A stretch of DNA of 60,327 nucleotides from Candidatus Gastranaerophilales bacterium (lineage in GTDB: Bacteria; Cyanobacteriota; Vampirovibrionia; Gastranaerophilales; Gastranaerophilaceae). Position 1 is the stretch's first letter. Every line of letters starts with the position of its first letter. Made by a program: the position numbers and the translations under genes. This document shows, one piece after another, positions 7,753 to 15,964 of this stretch. The notes beneath the pieces are model-generated. The model was given only the letters and a program-made list of their open reading frames with translations. It had not been told where the DNA came from and ran no database searches. The DNA is taken from positions 1-60,327 of the forward strand of contig CALUSA010000003.1 of the NCBI GenBank assembly GCA_944323275.1, given 5' to 3'.

Positions 7753-9228
7753 TTATGCAGCTTTCTCTGTCTTTTCTGTCTTCTTTTTAAAACACATCGG
7801 CAGGCATATTGCAGCACAAATTAAAGCTGACAAGCCCCAGAACAGCAGTGCACCGTTCCAGCCGAATTTGTCGACTACCATACCTGTGCCTAAACCGGAA
7901 AGCATAGCTCCGACGTAACCAAAAGTGCCCGTAAAGCCTGTAACAGCCGAGGCAACTTTTTTGGAGCTGGATTCAATAGCGCAAACACCGCCGATAAGCA
8001 TTTGCGGTCCGTAAGTGAAGAAGCCTGAAAAACCTATTAAAAGGATATCAATTACACCCGAGCCGTTTATTTTAAATACATCGACAAGTGGTTTGCCTGT
8101 TAATGCAAGGAAAGCGGAGTCTATAAAGTTTGTACCTGTGCCGTTGAAGTACAAACCTGTCATACAAATGATTACGCCGATTAAAAAGATTACGTTAATC
8201 GGAGCCCTTGCGCCTTTGAATACTTTATCGGAAATAACACCTGCGGAAATTGTACCGAAAAATCCGAACAACGGCAGGCATGCCAGTTTCATTGAGGCGA
8301 GTTCAAGCGAGTTGTCTTTTGCTTCTACAAGGTATTTAATAATCCAGTCTTCCGTGCCGAATCTTATTACATAAACAAACACATAAGCCATAGCCAGTGC
8401 CCAGACTGCTTTGTTTGTCAAAACATTTTTTACAAGAATCTGGATATAGGTCATTCCGTCATCCTGTGCTTCTGTTTTTGCAGCTTCTTGAATTTTTTCG
8501 GGTTCTTTGTATTCTTCGATATCAGGCAGCCCGATAGACTGCGGTTTATCTCTTAAACGGTTAAACAGCCAGAAAGCTAAAAGTATCGCCATTATACCGG
8601 GGATATAAAAAGCAGCCTGCCAGCCGAATTTTGCAATAACAAAACCTGACAGAATTACAGCCAGAAACGTACCTGTCTGGTGCGAGGTTGACCACATAGC
8701 CCATTTTGTAGCTCTTTCCGAGTTAGAGAACCAGTAGGTCAAACTCTTGGCTACCGGCGGAAAACCCATTGATTGGAACCATCCGTTACAACCCCAGAAA
8801 AATGCAAGCACCCATAAAAGGATTGTTGCACTCGGCAATCCAAAGAAAGTGAATTTCCCAGGAGTGATAACAAAAAAACTCAGTGCAAAACAAATGTTTG
8901 CAAGACCTGCAAGTATCAAACCGGTCGGTAAGAATTTTCTGACATCAGAACGGTCGGCTATCATACCGTTAACGAATTTGCCTATGGCATAGGTTAAATA
9001 TAAAGAACTGCCTATAACACCGAGTTCAAGGTTTGAATATCCGAGTTCTTTACTCATTGACGGAAGGGCAGCGGCAATGTTCTTTTTGCAAAGATAAAAC
9101 ATTGCATAGCCTATAAAACAGGAATAAAACATTCTCCATCGAAAATGTGCATAAGTTTTGTCAATTTTTTCTTTATCAGCAATAGGCTCAGCATTAGCCG
9201 GCTCTTTAAAAAATTCTAATAATCCCAT
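7753..9228 (-). CDS. MFS transporter, organophosphate:phosphate antiporter family
   Basis: A polytopic inner-membrane protein of about 491 residues with twelve predicted helices. The N-terminal RWRMFYSCFIGYAMFYLCKK and the following IGSSLYLTYAIGKFVNG are typical of the GlpT/UhpT family, which swaps sugar phosphates or glycerol-3-phosphate for phosphate. Substrate cannot be read from sequence. A central hydrophilic loop (about residues 230-260) separates the two six-helix halves. ATG at 9228 is preferred; the frame extends to a TTG at 9243. No sensor or regulator of the uhp type lies beside it. Confidence 0.85.
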   Translation of the reverse strand: MGLLEFFKEPANAEPIADKEKIDKTYAHFRWRMFYSCFIGYAMFYLCKKNIAAALPSMSKELGYSNLELGVIGSSLYLTYAIGKFVNGMIADRSDVRKFLPTGLILAGLANICFALSFFVITPGKFTFFGLPSATILLWVLAFFWGCNGWFQSMGFPPVAKSLTYWFSNSERATKWAMWSTSHQTGTFLAVILSGFVIAKFGWQAAFYIPGIMAILLAFWLFNRLRDKPQSIGLPDIEEYKEPEKIQEAAKTEAQDDGMTYIQILVKNVLTNKAVWALAMAYVFVYVIRFGTEDWIIKYLVEAKDNSLELASMKLACLPLFGFFGTISAGVISDKVFKGARAPINVIFLIGVIICMTGLYFNGTGTNFIDSAFLALTGKPLVDVFKINGSGVIDILLIGFSGFFTYGPQMLIGGVCAIESSSKKVASAVTGFTGTFGYVGAMLSGLGTGMVVDKFGWNGALLFWGLSALICAAICLPMCFKKKTEKTEKAA

Positions 9229-9339
9229 TCTTGCCACTCTCAATTCTTACTTAACTAATGAATTATTTTCATTATTTCAAAAACATAAAATGAACACAAA
9301 TCAGACATTTAAAAATTAAAAATATTGAAAATGTTCTGT

Positions 9340-9663
9340 TTAAATTTTCTTTAAATCTTTAATCAAATTGTATATAAGTTCTAATTTTTCAGGCGGTAAA
9401 TCTTTTATCGCATGTTGAATTTTTCCGCTGATAATATCCTGTTCGTCTGCGCTTTCATCAATAAAAAATACATAGGGCGGAACATCTAATGCTTTCGCAA
9501 GTTTTTCAAGTGTAGAAAAGTGGATGGCAACTTGTCCGTGTTCCATCGATATTATTGTGCTTTCACTCATATCAGTCATTTCTGAAAAATTACGTTGGCT
9601 GATACCTATTGACTTTCTTATTTTCTTTAAATTAGAACCAAAAAGTTTTGATAAATTTTTCAT
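9340..9663 (-). CDS. XRE-family transcriptional regulator
   Basis: A 107-residue protein. Residues about 9-63 form a helix-turn-helix of the Cro/CI type: LKKIRKSIGISQRNFSEMTD, then SESTIISMEHGQVAIHFSTL. The C-terminal 40 residues are acidic and may dimerise or sense a ligand. It is transcribed divergently from the gene at 9760, and the gap between them contains a pair of direct repeats over a promoter, a likely binding site. Confidence 0.85.
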   Translation of the reverse strand: MKNLSKLFGSNLKKIRKSIGISQRNFSEMTDMSESTIISMEHGQVAIHFSTLEKLAKALDVPPYVFFIDESADEQDIISGKIQHAIKDLPPEKLELIYNLIKDLKKI

Positions 9664-9710
9664 TTTATTATCGTACTTTTTTAAGAAATATAAATATATT
9701 ACACAGAAGC

Positions 9711-9751
9711 CTAGTAAAATACTTTGCTATAGACTAGTAATTTGCTATAAT
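9711..9751 (+). promoter_or_regulatory. Promoter with direct-repeat operator
   Basis: A -35-like TTGCTA (9724-9729), a 16-bp spacer and TATAAT (9746-9751) point to a start near 9758, next to the ATG at 9760. Overlapping it are two direct repeats, CTAGTAA-(5 bp)-TTTGCTATA at 9711-9731 and CTAGTAA-TTTGCTATA at 9734-9749. The divergent XRE regulator is the natural candidate to bind them. Confidence 0.5.
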
Positions 9752-9759
9752 TCATAATT

Positions 9760-10059
9760 ATGAATACAGTTGAACAAATAATTAAAATCCTCGGAGAAAT
9801 TGAAAAAACAGTCCAAAGTACTCCTGAGCTTAAAAATATAAGTTTTTTGTCTGAACATAGTGCTGCATTATCCGAAAAAATTATTGATAAAGATTGCAAA
9901 ATTAATTTTTCCGATTATCTTTTGGAACAAACATCAGCATTAAAAAAATGTATTGCTGCAAAATTGGAACAAAATCTGCAGGATAATGCAAAGATTCAGA
10001 CTATTTTTATACGTCAATATAAAAAATGTAAAAATGAATATGAAAAACTCCTGCGCTAA
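9760..10059 (+). CDS. Small hypothetical helical protein upstream of gatB
   Basis: A 99-residue, mostly helical, Lys/Glu-rich protein without a recognised family (MNTVEQIIKILGEIEKTVQS at the start). It is not GatC, whose conserved blocks are missing. The upstream promoter places transcription start within a few bases of the ATG, so the message is probably leaderless. It ends 62 bp before gatB and is likely cotranscribed with it. Confidence 0.6.
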   Translation: MNTVEQIIKILGEIEKTVQSTPELKNISFLSEHSAALSEKIIDKDCKINFSDYLLEQTSALKKCIAAKLEQNLQDNAKIQTIFIRQYKKCKNEYEKLLR

Positions 10060-10121
10060 CAGAAACTTTATTTGTGCTAAAATTATTTCAGGGATTAGAA
10101 ATAATTAAGGAAGTTAAAAAT

Positions 10122-11573
10122 ATGGTTTCACAAGCAATCAGAGATAAATACGAGGTAGTTATAGGGCTTGAGGTGCATGCCCAGCTAAAAACAAAATCTA
10201 AAATATTTGCTCCCGACTCAACAGAGTTCGGTGCAGAACCTAATACACACACAAGCACAATTACACTCGGTATGCCGGGGGTATTGCCGGTTTTAAATAA
10301 AGAGTGTGTTAATATGGGGATTCTTCTCGGGCTTGCTTTGAATTGCGAAATCCCTGCAAGATGTAAATTTGACCGTAAACAGTATTTTTATCCGGATTTG
10401 CCGAAAGGTTATCAGATTTCTCAGTATGATCAACCGATTTGTGTAAACGGTTATATAAATATTAACGGTAAAAAAATCGGTATTACCCGTGCTCACCTTG
10501 AAGAAGATGCCGGCAAACTTGTCCATGCCGGTGCTGATGGTCTTGCTGGTTCTTTGTATTCTCTCGTTGACCTCAACAGAGCCGGTACTCCGTTGTTAGA
10601 AATAGTTTCCGAGCCTGATATGCGTTCTTCTGACGAAGCAAGAGCTTACATGGAAGAATTAAGGAATATTGTCCGTTATATAGGGGTTTGTGACGGAAAC
10701 CTTGAAGAAGGTTCAATGAGATGTGATGCAAACGTTTCTGTTATGCCAAAAGGTTCCGACAAATTCGGTACCCGTGCGGAAATTAAAAACATCAACAGTT
10801 TCTCTGCGCTGCAAAGAGCTATCGAATATGAAATAGACAGACAGATTGAAATTGTTGAAGAAGGCGGTGAAGTTGATCAGGAAACAAGACTCTGGGATGA
10901 CAACCAGAAAGTTACCAAAACAATGAGAAGCAAAGAAGATGCCAATGATTACCGCTACTTCCCCGAGCCGGATTTAATGCCTGTTGAAATTTCAAGAGAA
11001 TGGGTTGAAGAAATCAGACAAAAAATGCCGGAACTTCCGGAAGCCAAACGTAAAAGATATGAGGCTCTCGGCTTAAGTGCTTATGACGCAAATGTAATGG
11101 TTGAACAAATGGAAACTGCGTTATTTTATGACAAGGTTCTTGAATCGGGTGCGGATTACCGAATCGCTAACAACCTTCTTGTCGGCGATATAACCGCATT
11201 TTTGAAGGAACATAACATAAATATTAACCAGACAAAACTTACACCGGAGCATCTTGCGCAGCTTGTAAGCCTTATCAGCAAAGGTACGATATCCAATAAC
11301 ATTGCAAAGAAAATACTTCCGCAAATGCTTGAAAACGGAACCAATCCGCAAGATATTATTGAAAAAGAAGGTCTGAGTGTAATATCTGACGAGAGTGCCA
11401 TAAAAGAACTTGTTGATAAAGTTATAGAAGCTAATCCCGCACAGGTTCAGGCTTATAAAAACGGAAAAACAAACCTTATGGGCTTTTTCGTAGGTCAAAT
11501 TATGAAAGAAACCAAAGGCAGAGCTAATCCTCAGGTTATTAACAAGCTTTTAGGGGAAGCTTTAAATAAATAA
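10122..11573 (+). CDS. gatB: Asp/Glu-tRNA amidotransferase subunit B
   Basis: Subunit of GatCAB, which converts Glu-tRNAGln or Asp-tRNAAsn to the amide form. The protein has about 483 residues. YEVVIGLEVHAQL and the following LGMPGVLPVLN are hallmark blocks, as are FDRKQYFYPDLPKGYQISQ and the C-terminal YqeY-like tail ending GFFVGQIMKETKGRANP. The start is the ATG at 10122 with AAGGAAG upstream. gatA and gatC are not adjacent, which is usual in many bacteria. Confidence 0.97.
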   Translation: MVSQAIRDKYEVVIGLEVHAQLKTKSKIFAPDSTEFGAEPNTHTSTITLGMPGVLPVLNKECVNMGILLGLALNCEIPARCKFDRKQYFYPDLPKGYQISQYDQPICVNGYININGKKIGITRAHLEEDAGKLVHAGADGLAGSLYSLVDLNRAGTPLLEIVSEPDMRSSDEARAYMEELRNIVRYIGVCDGNLEEGSMRCDANVSVMPKGSDKFGTRAEIKNINSFSALQRAIEYEIDRQIEIVEEGGEVDQETRLWDDNQKVTKTMRSKEDANDYRYFPEPDLMPVEISREWVEEIRQKMPELPEAKRKRYEALGLSAYDANVMVEQMETALFYDKVLESGADYRIANNLLVGDITAFLKEHNININQTKLTPEHLAQLVSLISKGTISNNIAKKILPQMLENGTNPQDIIEKEGLSVISDESAIKELVDKVIEANPAQVQAYKNGKTNLMGFFVGQIMKETKGRANPQVINKLLGEALNK

Positions 11574-11604
11574 AGAAATAAATAAAAAATCTTTTATACC
11601 TGAT

Positions 11605-11647
11605 AAAAAAGAGCCTTTTTGTTTATAGTTAAAAGGCTCTTTTTTTA
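11605..11647 (+). terminator. Intrinsic terminator after gatB
   Basis: AAAGAGCCTTTT and AAAAGGCTCTTT form a stem with an 11-nt loop, followed by a T run. Confidence 0.9.
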
Positions 11648-11680
11648 TTTGACTTAACTAAAATTATTATTAAATAAAAG

Positions 11681-11708
11681 TTGTCTAGTATTAACAGTGA
11701 GGTATAAT
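11681..11708 (+). promoter_or_regulatory. Promoter of the zinc-ribbon gene
   Basis: TTGTCT (11681-11686), 16-bp spacer, TATAAT (11703-11708). The expected start near 11715 falls on the GTG at 11712, which argues against the upstream GTG at 11697 and suggests a leaderless message. Confidence 0.5.
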
Positions 11709-11711
11709 ATC

Positions 11712-12086
11712 GTGTTTTTTTATCGTAAAAAAGAATGTACACATTCAAAAGTATCGCCTGATAAAGATGCGTGTTATTGCCCCGATTGCGGCAAATATAT
11801 AGAAAACAAATGGTATCTTACACGCTGCAGCTGCTGTAATGTTAAGAGAAAAACCATAATAAAATTTGATAATATTGTACCTGAAACAAAATACTGCCCG
11901 AATTGCGGTGCTGTCCAATATCATGTGGAAGAAGTGAAATCAATAAATTTTATAGATATAAATTTTGCCGTTCATGTTAAACAGGTTAACGAAGAACGTT
12001 CAATGAACAGAACTCAAACCTGGTTGGAACGTGATAACAGCGAGCCTGTTAAATTGCTGGGATTAAATTTGAATTTCGGACAATAA
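11712..12086 (+). CDS. Small zinc-ribbon protein
   Basis: A protein of about 124 residues. Three Cys clusters (CYCPDCG, CSCCN and YCPNCG) look like two zinc ribbons or one four-Cys plus one partial site. The C-terminal 45 residues lack Cys. No catalytic motif is visible; it may bind nucleic acid or a protein partner. GTG at 11712 is chosen because a good -10 box lies directly upstream; the alternative start at 11697 would precede the -10 box. Confidence 0.65.
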   Translation: MFFYRKKECTHSKVSPDKDACYCPDCGKYIENKWYLTRCSCCNVKRKTIIKFDNIVPETKYCPNCGAVQYHVEEVKSINFIDINFAVHVKQVNEERSMNRTQTWLERDNSEPVKLLGLNLNFGQ

Positions 12087-12176
12087 TTAAGTATTGTAAA
12101 TATTTATCTCTAAATTATTAATTTTTTTTATGTTAGCCTTTTATGTAGACAGATACAAAAAATAATTGAGGAAAAT

Positions 12177-12659
12177 ATGAAAGTTACACTACGAACAATT
12201 CAGGCTCCTTTTAATGATTATTTTGAAGGAGCAATGCCGAAAACAAATCCTAAACAGCTTTTAAAAAAAATGGTTGCAAATCCTGATTTTGAACAATTTA
12301 AGTCTTTGCAAAGAAGGGCAGACAAAGGAGATGTAAGGTTCCATTTTACTTTTCCGGAAGATGCAGGTGATACAATACGTCTGAGTATTGCAGACAGAAA
12401 GAATCCGACATCAACTGATGTAGGTATAATGTTAGACAATATGTTCAGAAGTAAAAATAACAGAGAACAGTTGCCTACAATGTCTACAAAAGAATTTTTC
12501 GGATTTTTTAAAGATGTATTTAAAGGCGTTTTCTTCCCGAATGCCGTTTCAAAATATCCTGTAAAAAAGGTTGAATTTAACCCTTCAGAACCTTATGCGG
12601 ATAAAATTTCCACAGCATTCAGAGAATTTGCAAACGAAAGACTATTTGGCGTTAAATAA
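12177..12659 (+). CDS. Hypothetical protein
   Basis: A 160-residue soluble protein of unknown family, with a short N-terminal strand segment (MKVTLRTIQAPF) and a mixed helix/strand pattern. The ATG has TTGAGGAAAAT just before it. There is no signal peptide. It lies 73 bp upstream of tpiA; the gap contains a strong hairpin that may end this transcript or control tpiA. Confidence 0.6.
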   Translation: MKVTLRTIQAPFNDYFEGAMPKTNPKQLLKKMVANPDFEQFKSLQRRADKGDVRFHFTFPEDAGDTIRLSIADRKNPTSTDVGIMLDNMFRSKNNREQLPTMSTKEFFGFFKDVFKGVFFPNAVSKYPVKKVEFNPSEPYADKISTAFREFANERLFGVK

Positions 12660-12671
12660 ATCTTTCTTGAT

Positions 12672-12728
12672 AAATCTCCTTGTTTTGTCTACTATTCAAT
12701 TGTGAATTAGTACAAAATAAGGAGATTT
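12672..12728 (+). promoter_or_regulatory. 17-bp hairpin sequestering the tpiA ribosome-binding site
   Basis: AAATCTCCTTGTTTTGT (12672-12688) pairs along its full length with ACAAAATAAGGAGATTT (12712-12728), with one G-U pair. The right arm contains the AAGGAG that serves the tpiA ATG at 12733. The loop (ACTATTCA...TGAATTAGT) can extend the stem. In this fold the ribosome-binding site is fully paired, so it looks like a translational switch; no T run follows, which makes a plain terminator less likely. Confidence 0.6.
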
Positions 12729-12732
12729 TATT

Positions 12733-13512
12733 ATGTCAAGAAGACCTGTTATTGCCGGTAACTGGAAAATGCACAAATTACAAGCCGAATCAGTTGAATT
12801 AATCAACGGTTTGATGGCTGAATTAAAAGAATCAGACAAAGCAGCATTGCCGGAAGTTGTTGTTGCACCTGTGTTTACATCATTGTATGCAGTGAATAAA
12901 GCTATGACAGATTGCGGCTGCGGCAAAGTAAAACTTGCCTGCCAGAATTGTTTCTATGAAACACAGGGTGCTTTCACCGGCGAAGTTTCTGTTGAAATGG
13001 CAAAAGATGCCGGTTGTGAATATATTATTATCGGTCACTCCGAAAGAAGACAATACTTTGGTGAAACTGATGAAATGGTTAACAAAAAAGCTAAAAAAAT
13101 CCTTGCAGAAGGCATAGTACCTATTATTTGCTGCGGTGAATCACTTGAACAAAGAGAAGCTGGTGTTACAGATTCTCACATAGCTTCTCAAATCAAAGCT
13201 GCATTGAACGGTCTTACACCTGACGAAGTGGCAAAATCAATCATTGCTTATGAGCCTATCTGGGCTATCGGTACAGGCAAAACTTGTGATTCAACCGAAG
13301 CTAACAGAGTTATTGCAATGATTAGAGGCGTTGTTAAAGATATTGCAGGTGCTGATGCCGCTAATTCAATAAGAATTTTATACGGCGGAAGTGTAAAACC
13401 CGAAACTATTGAAGAACAAATGGCACAATCAGATATTGACGGTGCTTTAGTCGGCGGTGCAAGTCTTAAAGCTGACAGTTTCGCTAAAATAGTTAAAGGT
13501 GCAATGAAGTAA
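12733..13512 (+). CDS. tpiA: Triosephosphate isomerase
   Basis: Interconverts dihydroxyacetone phosphate and glyceraldehyde-3-phosphate in glycolysis. The 259-residue protein has all catalytic residues: Asn and Lys in AGNWKMHK, His in IIIGHSERRQYFGE and Glu in AYEPIWAIGTG, plus the phosphate-binding YGGSVKP and GALVGGASL loops. AAGGAG lies 8 bp before the ATG but inside a strong hairpin. It stands alone, not in a gap-pgk operon. Confidence 0.98.
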   Translation: MSRRPVIAGNWKMHKLQAESVELINGLMAELKESDKAALPEVVVAPVFTSLYAVNKAMTDCGCGKVKLACQNCFYETQGAFTGEVSVEMAKDAGCEYIIIGHSERRQYFGETDEMVNKKAKKILAEGIVPIICCGESLEQREAGVTDSHIASQIKAALNGLTPDEVAKSIIAYEPIWAIGTGKTCDSTEANRVIAMIRGVVKDIAGADAANSIRILYGGSVKPETIEEQMAQSDIDGALVGGASLKADSFAKIVKGAMK

Positions 13513-13572
13513 TAATTTTCAAATAACGCATAACCCGTGAAGGTTATGTTGTAAGGTTGAATGCTTTATATG

Positions 13573-13610
13573 AAAACGCTTTCTTTATAAGATTAAAGAA
13601 AGCGTTTTTT
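13573..13610 (+). terminator. Intrinsic terminator after tpiA
   Basis: AAAACGCTTTCTTT pairs with AAAGAAAGCGTTTT across a short loop and runs into T residues. Confidence 0.88.
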
Positions 13611-13647
13611 GTTTAGAGTCATCTCTCTGGCAATATAAACTATTTTA

Positions 13648-14178
13648 TTAATAATCACCCGAAGAAGTATCTTCGTCATCTTCTAATGAAGACAAATCTT
13701 TTGTATAAGTTGTATCAAAATCTTCCGGCAGCATATCGGTATCAGGCCAGATTGTAGATTCGTCAAACCTTACCGCATCCATATTGTCGGCAGCAGAAAA
13801 GTCTGAATTTTGTAAATCACTTTCGTTAAATACAGCCCCTGCCATATCAGCATCAGTAAAGCTGCAATAATTAACAGCCGCATAGCTGAAATCTGTTCCG
13901 TTTAACAATGCACCTGAAAAATTGCATTCCACAAGGTTTGAACGGGAAAAATCAGCAGAGGTGAGATCAGTATCCGTAAAATTCACCTCTGTAAAATTTG
14001 CCTCGCCAAAAGAGCAGCCTGACAGGTCTGCGTTTGTAAAATTAATGCCTTCCAGCGTCATGTTTGAAAAATCAAGCTCGCTGAGGTCTATTTCGTCGTG
14101 GTCTTTGTGATAATCCTCATAAGCTGAAGGATTAGAAACAATAAGGTCAAATAATTCTTCTTTTGTGTATTCTGGCAT
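13648..14178 (-). CDS. Pentapeptide-repeat protein
   Basis: A 176-residue protein. Residues about 30-135 are tandem A(D/N)Lxx-type pentapeptides, such as LDFSNMTLEGINFTNADLSG, expected to fold as a right-handed quadrilateral beta-helix. The C-terminal 35 residues are very acidic. No signal peptide. Cellular role cannot be read; members include DNA mimics and scaffold proteins. The ATG has AAGGAGAG upstream. The following gene on the same strand is a response regulator, separated by 47 bp. Confidence 0.85.
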   Translation of the reverse strand: MPEYTKEELFDLIVSNPSAYEDYHKDHDEIDLSELDFSNMTLEGINFTNADLSGCSFGEANFTEVNFTDTDLTSADFSRSNLVECNFSGALLNGTDFSYAAVNYCSFTDADMAGAVFNESDLQNSDFSAADNMDAVRFDESTIWPDTDMLPEDFDTTYTKDLSSLEDDEDTSSGDY

Positions 14179-14225
14179 TTAAAAGCTCTCCTTAGTAATA
14201 ATAGCTCATGATAACACTTTTTTTA

Positions 14226-14855
14226 TTAATCCTCAATAATACGCATTTGCATTGCAAGTAAAACAGCCTGTGTTCTGTTTTTTACTTTTAATTTTTTAAA
14301 AATGCTGTTGAGGTGTGTTTTAACAGTAACTTCACGCACATAAAGTTTTTCAGCAATATCATTGTTGCTTGCTCCTTGTGAAACCATTTTTAAAATTTCT
14401 TTTTCTCTGGAAGTTAAAGGCTCAATGTTTCCTTCTTTTACAAATTTAAGATCAACATTTGTGTGTTTTTCCTTTTGCCAGGACGAACGTCTTAAAAGAG
14501 CTTCAATCCTTGCAAGAAGGTTAGGTAAAATAAACGGTTTGACAACATAATCATCAGCTCCGAACTTTAAGCCCGAAATCTCTTTTTGTTCTTCATTGAT
14601 AGCCGTAATCATAATTATCGGAATATTTTCAAATTTTTTGTTCTGGCGGATAGCTTTTAAAGTTTCCCAGCCGTCCATATTAGGCATCATTACATCCAAC
14701 AAAACAAGGTCAAAACTGCTGTTTTCGGCAGTTAATTTTTTTATACCCTGCAGCCCGTCTTTTGCAATTTCAACTTCGTATCCATACAGCGGTAATGCGT
14801 CAGCCAGATATTTTGCGTTGTCGTCGATAATAAGAATTTTTGCAATAGCAACCAT
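14226..14855 (-). CDS. Response regulator, NarL/LuxR type
   Basis: A protein of about 209 residues: receiver domain at 1-120 and LuxR helix-turn-helix at about 150-205. The phospho-acceptor should be Asp54 (LVLLDVMMPNMDGWE), with the acidic pair at 11-12 and Lys in DDYVVKPF. LTSREKEILKMVSQGASNND and VTVKTHLNSIFKKL are the DNA-binding block. ATG at 14855 is preferred; GTG at 14867 is possible. No histidine kinase is nearby, so it is an orphan. Its upstream region can fold into alternative hairpins. Confidence 0.9.
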   Translation of the reverse strand: MVAIAKILIIDDNAKYLADALPLYGYEVEIAKDGLQGIKKLTAENSSFDLVLLDVMMPNMDGWETLKAIRQNKKFENIPIIMITAINEEQKEISGLKFGADDYVVKPFILPNLLARIEALLRRSSWQKEKHTNVDLKFVKEGNIEPLTSREKEILKMVSQGASNNDIAEKLYVREVTVKTHLNSIFKKLKVKNRTQAVLLAMQMRIIED

Positions 14856-14912
14856 AATCACTCTCACTCAATCTAATCCGTAATCCGGTATTACTGCCGC
14901 CGCAGACTTATT

Positions 14913-14990
14913 GAGCCTGTAAATTTCATCTTTTATAACTGTTAAAGAGGACTTTTACCTCTGCATTTGATAATTTTTGCAGATAGGCTC
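14913..14990 (-). promoter_or_regulatory. Foldable leader of the response regulator
   Basis: In the roughly 300-bp gap before pdxJ, GAGCCT (14913-14918) and AGGCTC (14985-14990) can close a stem. Inside it are two hairpins that share bases and so exclude each other: AGAGG/CCTCT (14946-14962) and TCTGCA/TGCAGA (14960-14983). This is a switch-like arrangement, but no known riboswitch consensus is recognised. Confidence 0.3.
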
Positions 14991-15171
14991 GGTTGTTAAA
15001 TTTTTGTTCAGCGGTTAGCTTTGTAAAATTTGCTCTTATTTTTAGCAAAATTTTTGCGGATATACTACTTTAGTTGTAATTTTAATAAATAAATCCTTAT
15101 TTATCAATGGACACAGGTATAATTTCATCTATTTAACTTAGATTATATGGTATTCTGCTGATTTTTAAGGG

Positions 15172-15882
15172 TTAAGATATTAAATCTTTCATATCTTTAA
15201 CGGCTTTTTCCAATCCGTCGAAAACAGCGTGAGCAATGATATTATGACCTATATTCAGCTCAATGAGCTGCGGGATTTTTTTCATTCTGTGGACGTTTTC
15301 ATAAGTCAAACCGTGTCCCGCATTGACTTTAAGCCCTAATTTTTGAGCCAGTTCCGCTGCTTCTTTAAGATTATCAAATTCAAATTCTTCATTTTCTGTG
15401 CCAAAGGCTTCGGAGTATCTGCCTGTATGCAGTTCAATAAACTGTGCACCTGTTTTGGCGGCAGCCTGCACCTGAGTTTTATCCGGGTCAATAAATAAGC
15501 TTACAATAATACCGGCATCAACAAGCGGTTTTACAAAATCTGTAACAAATTCCACTCTGGAGGCTACCTCAAGTCCGCCTTCCGTTGTGACTTCTTCTCT
15601 TTTTTCAGGAACAAGGCATACGTTTTGCGGCAGAACCTCGAGGGCAATTTTTTGCATCTCATCAGTAAGTGCCATCTCAAGATTCAGCCTTGTTTTAAGA
15701 ATTTTCTTCAGTTCATAAACATCGTTATCTCTGGTGTGGCGTCTGTCTTCACGAAGGTGTACGGTTATTCCGTCAGCACCTGCTTTTTCACATACAATTG
15801 CTGCTTGAATCAGGTTAGGTTCAAGCCCTCCTCTTGCATTTCTTAATGTTGCAATGTGATCAATATTTACGCCTAATAACAT
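15172..15882 (-). CDS. pdxJ: Pyridoxine 5'-phosphate synthase
   Basis: Condenses 3-amino-1-phosphopropan-2-one with deoxyxylulose 5-phosphate to make vitamin B6. The 236-residue TIM-barrel protein begins MLLGVNIDHIATLRNARGG and has ADGITVHLREDRRH, FIELHTGRYSEAF and VNAGHGLTYENV, all family hallmarks. The true start is the ATG at 15882 with GAGGATAA upstream; the frame runs open another 68 codons without a start signal. pdxA is not nearby. Confidence 0.95.
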   Translation of the reverse strand: MLLGVNIDHIATLRNARGGLEPNLIQAAIVCEKAGADGITVHLREDRRHTRDNDVYELKKILKTRLNLEMALTDEMQKIALEVLPQNVCLVPEKREEVTTEGGLEVASRVEFVTDFVKPLVDAGIIVSLFIDPDKTQVQAAAKTGAQFIELHTGRYSEAFGTENEEFEFDNLKEAAELAQKLGLKVNAGHGLTYENVHRMKKIPQLIELNIGHNIIAHAVFDGLEKAVKDMKDLIS

Positions 15883-15964
15883 GTTTTTATCCTCTGTTTG
15901 TTTTGACACGCTAAGTATAACGCAAAATGTGTGTAAATTTAAAGCCGGTTTTATTAAGAAAATA

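Noticed and set aside
9760-10059. GatC
   Set aside because: Size and position before gatB are suggestive, but the conserved LARL and related GatC blocks are missing.
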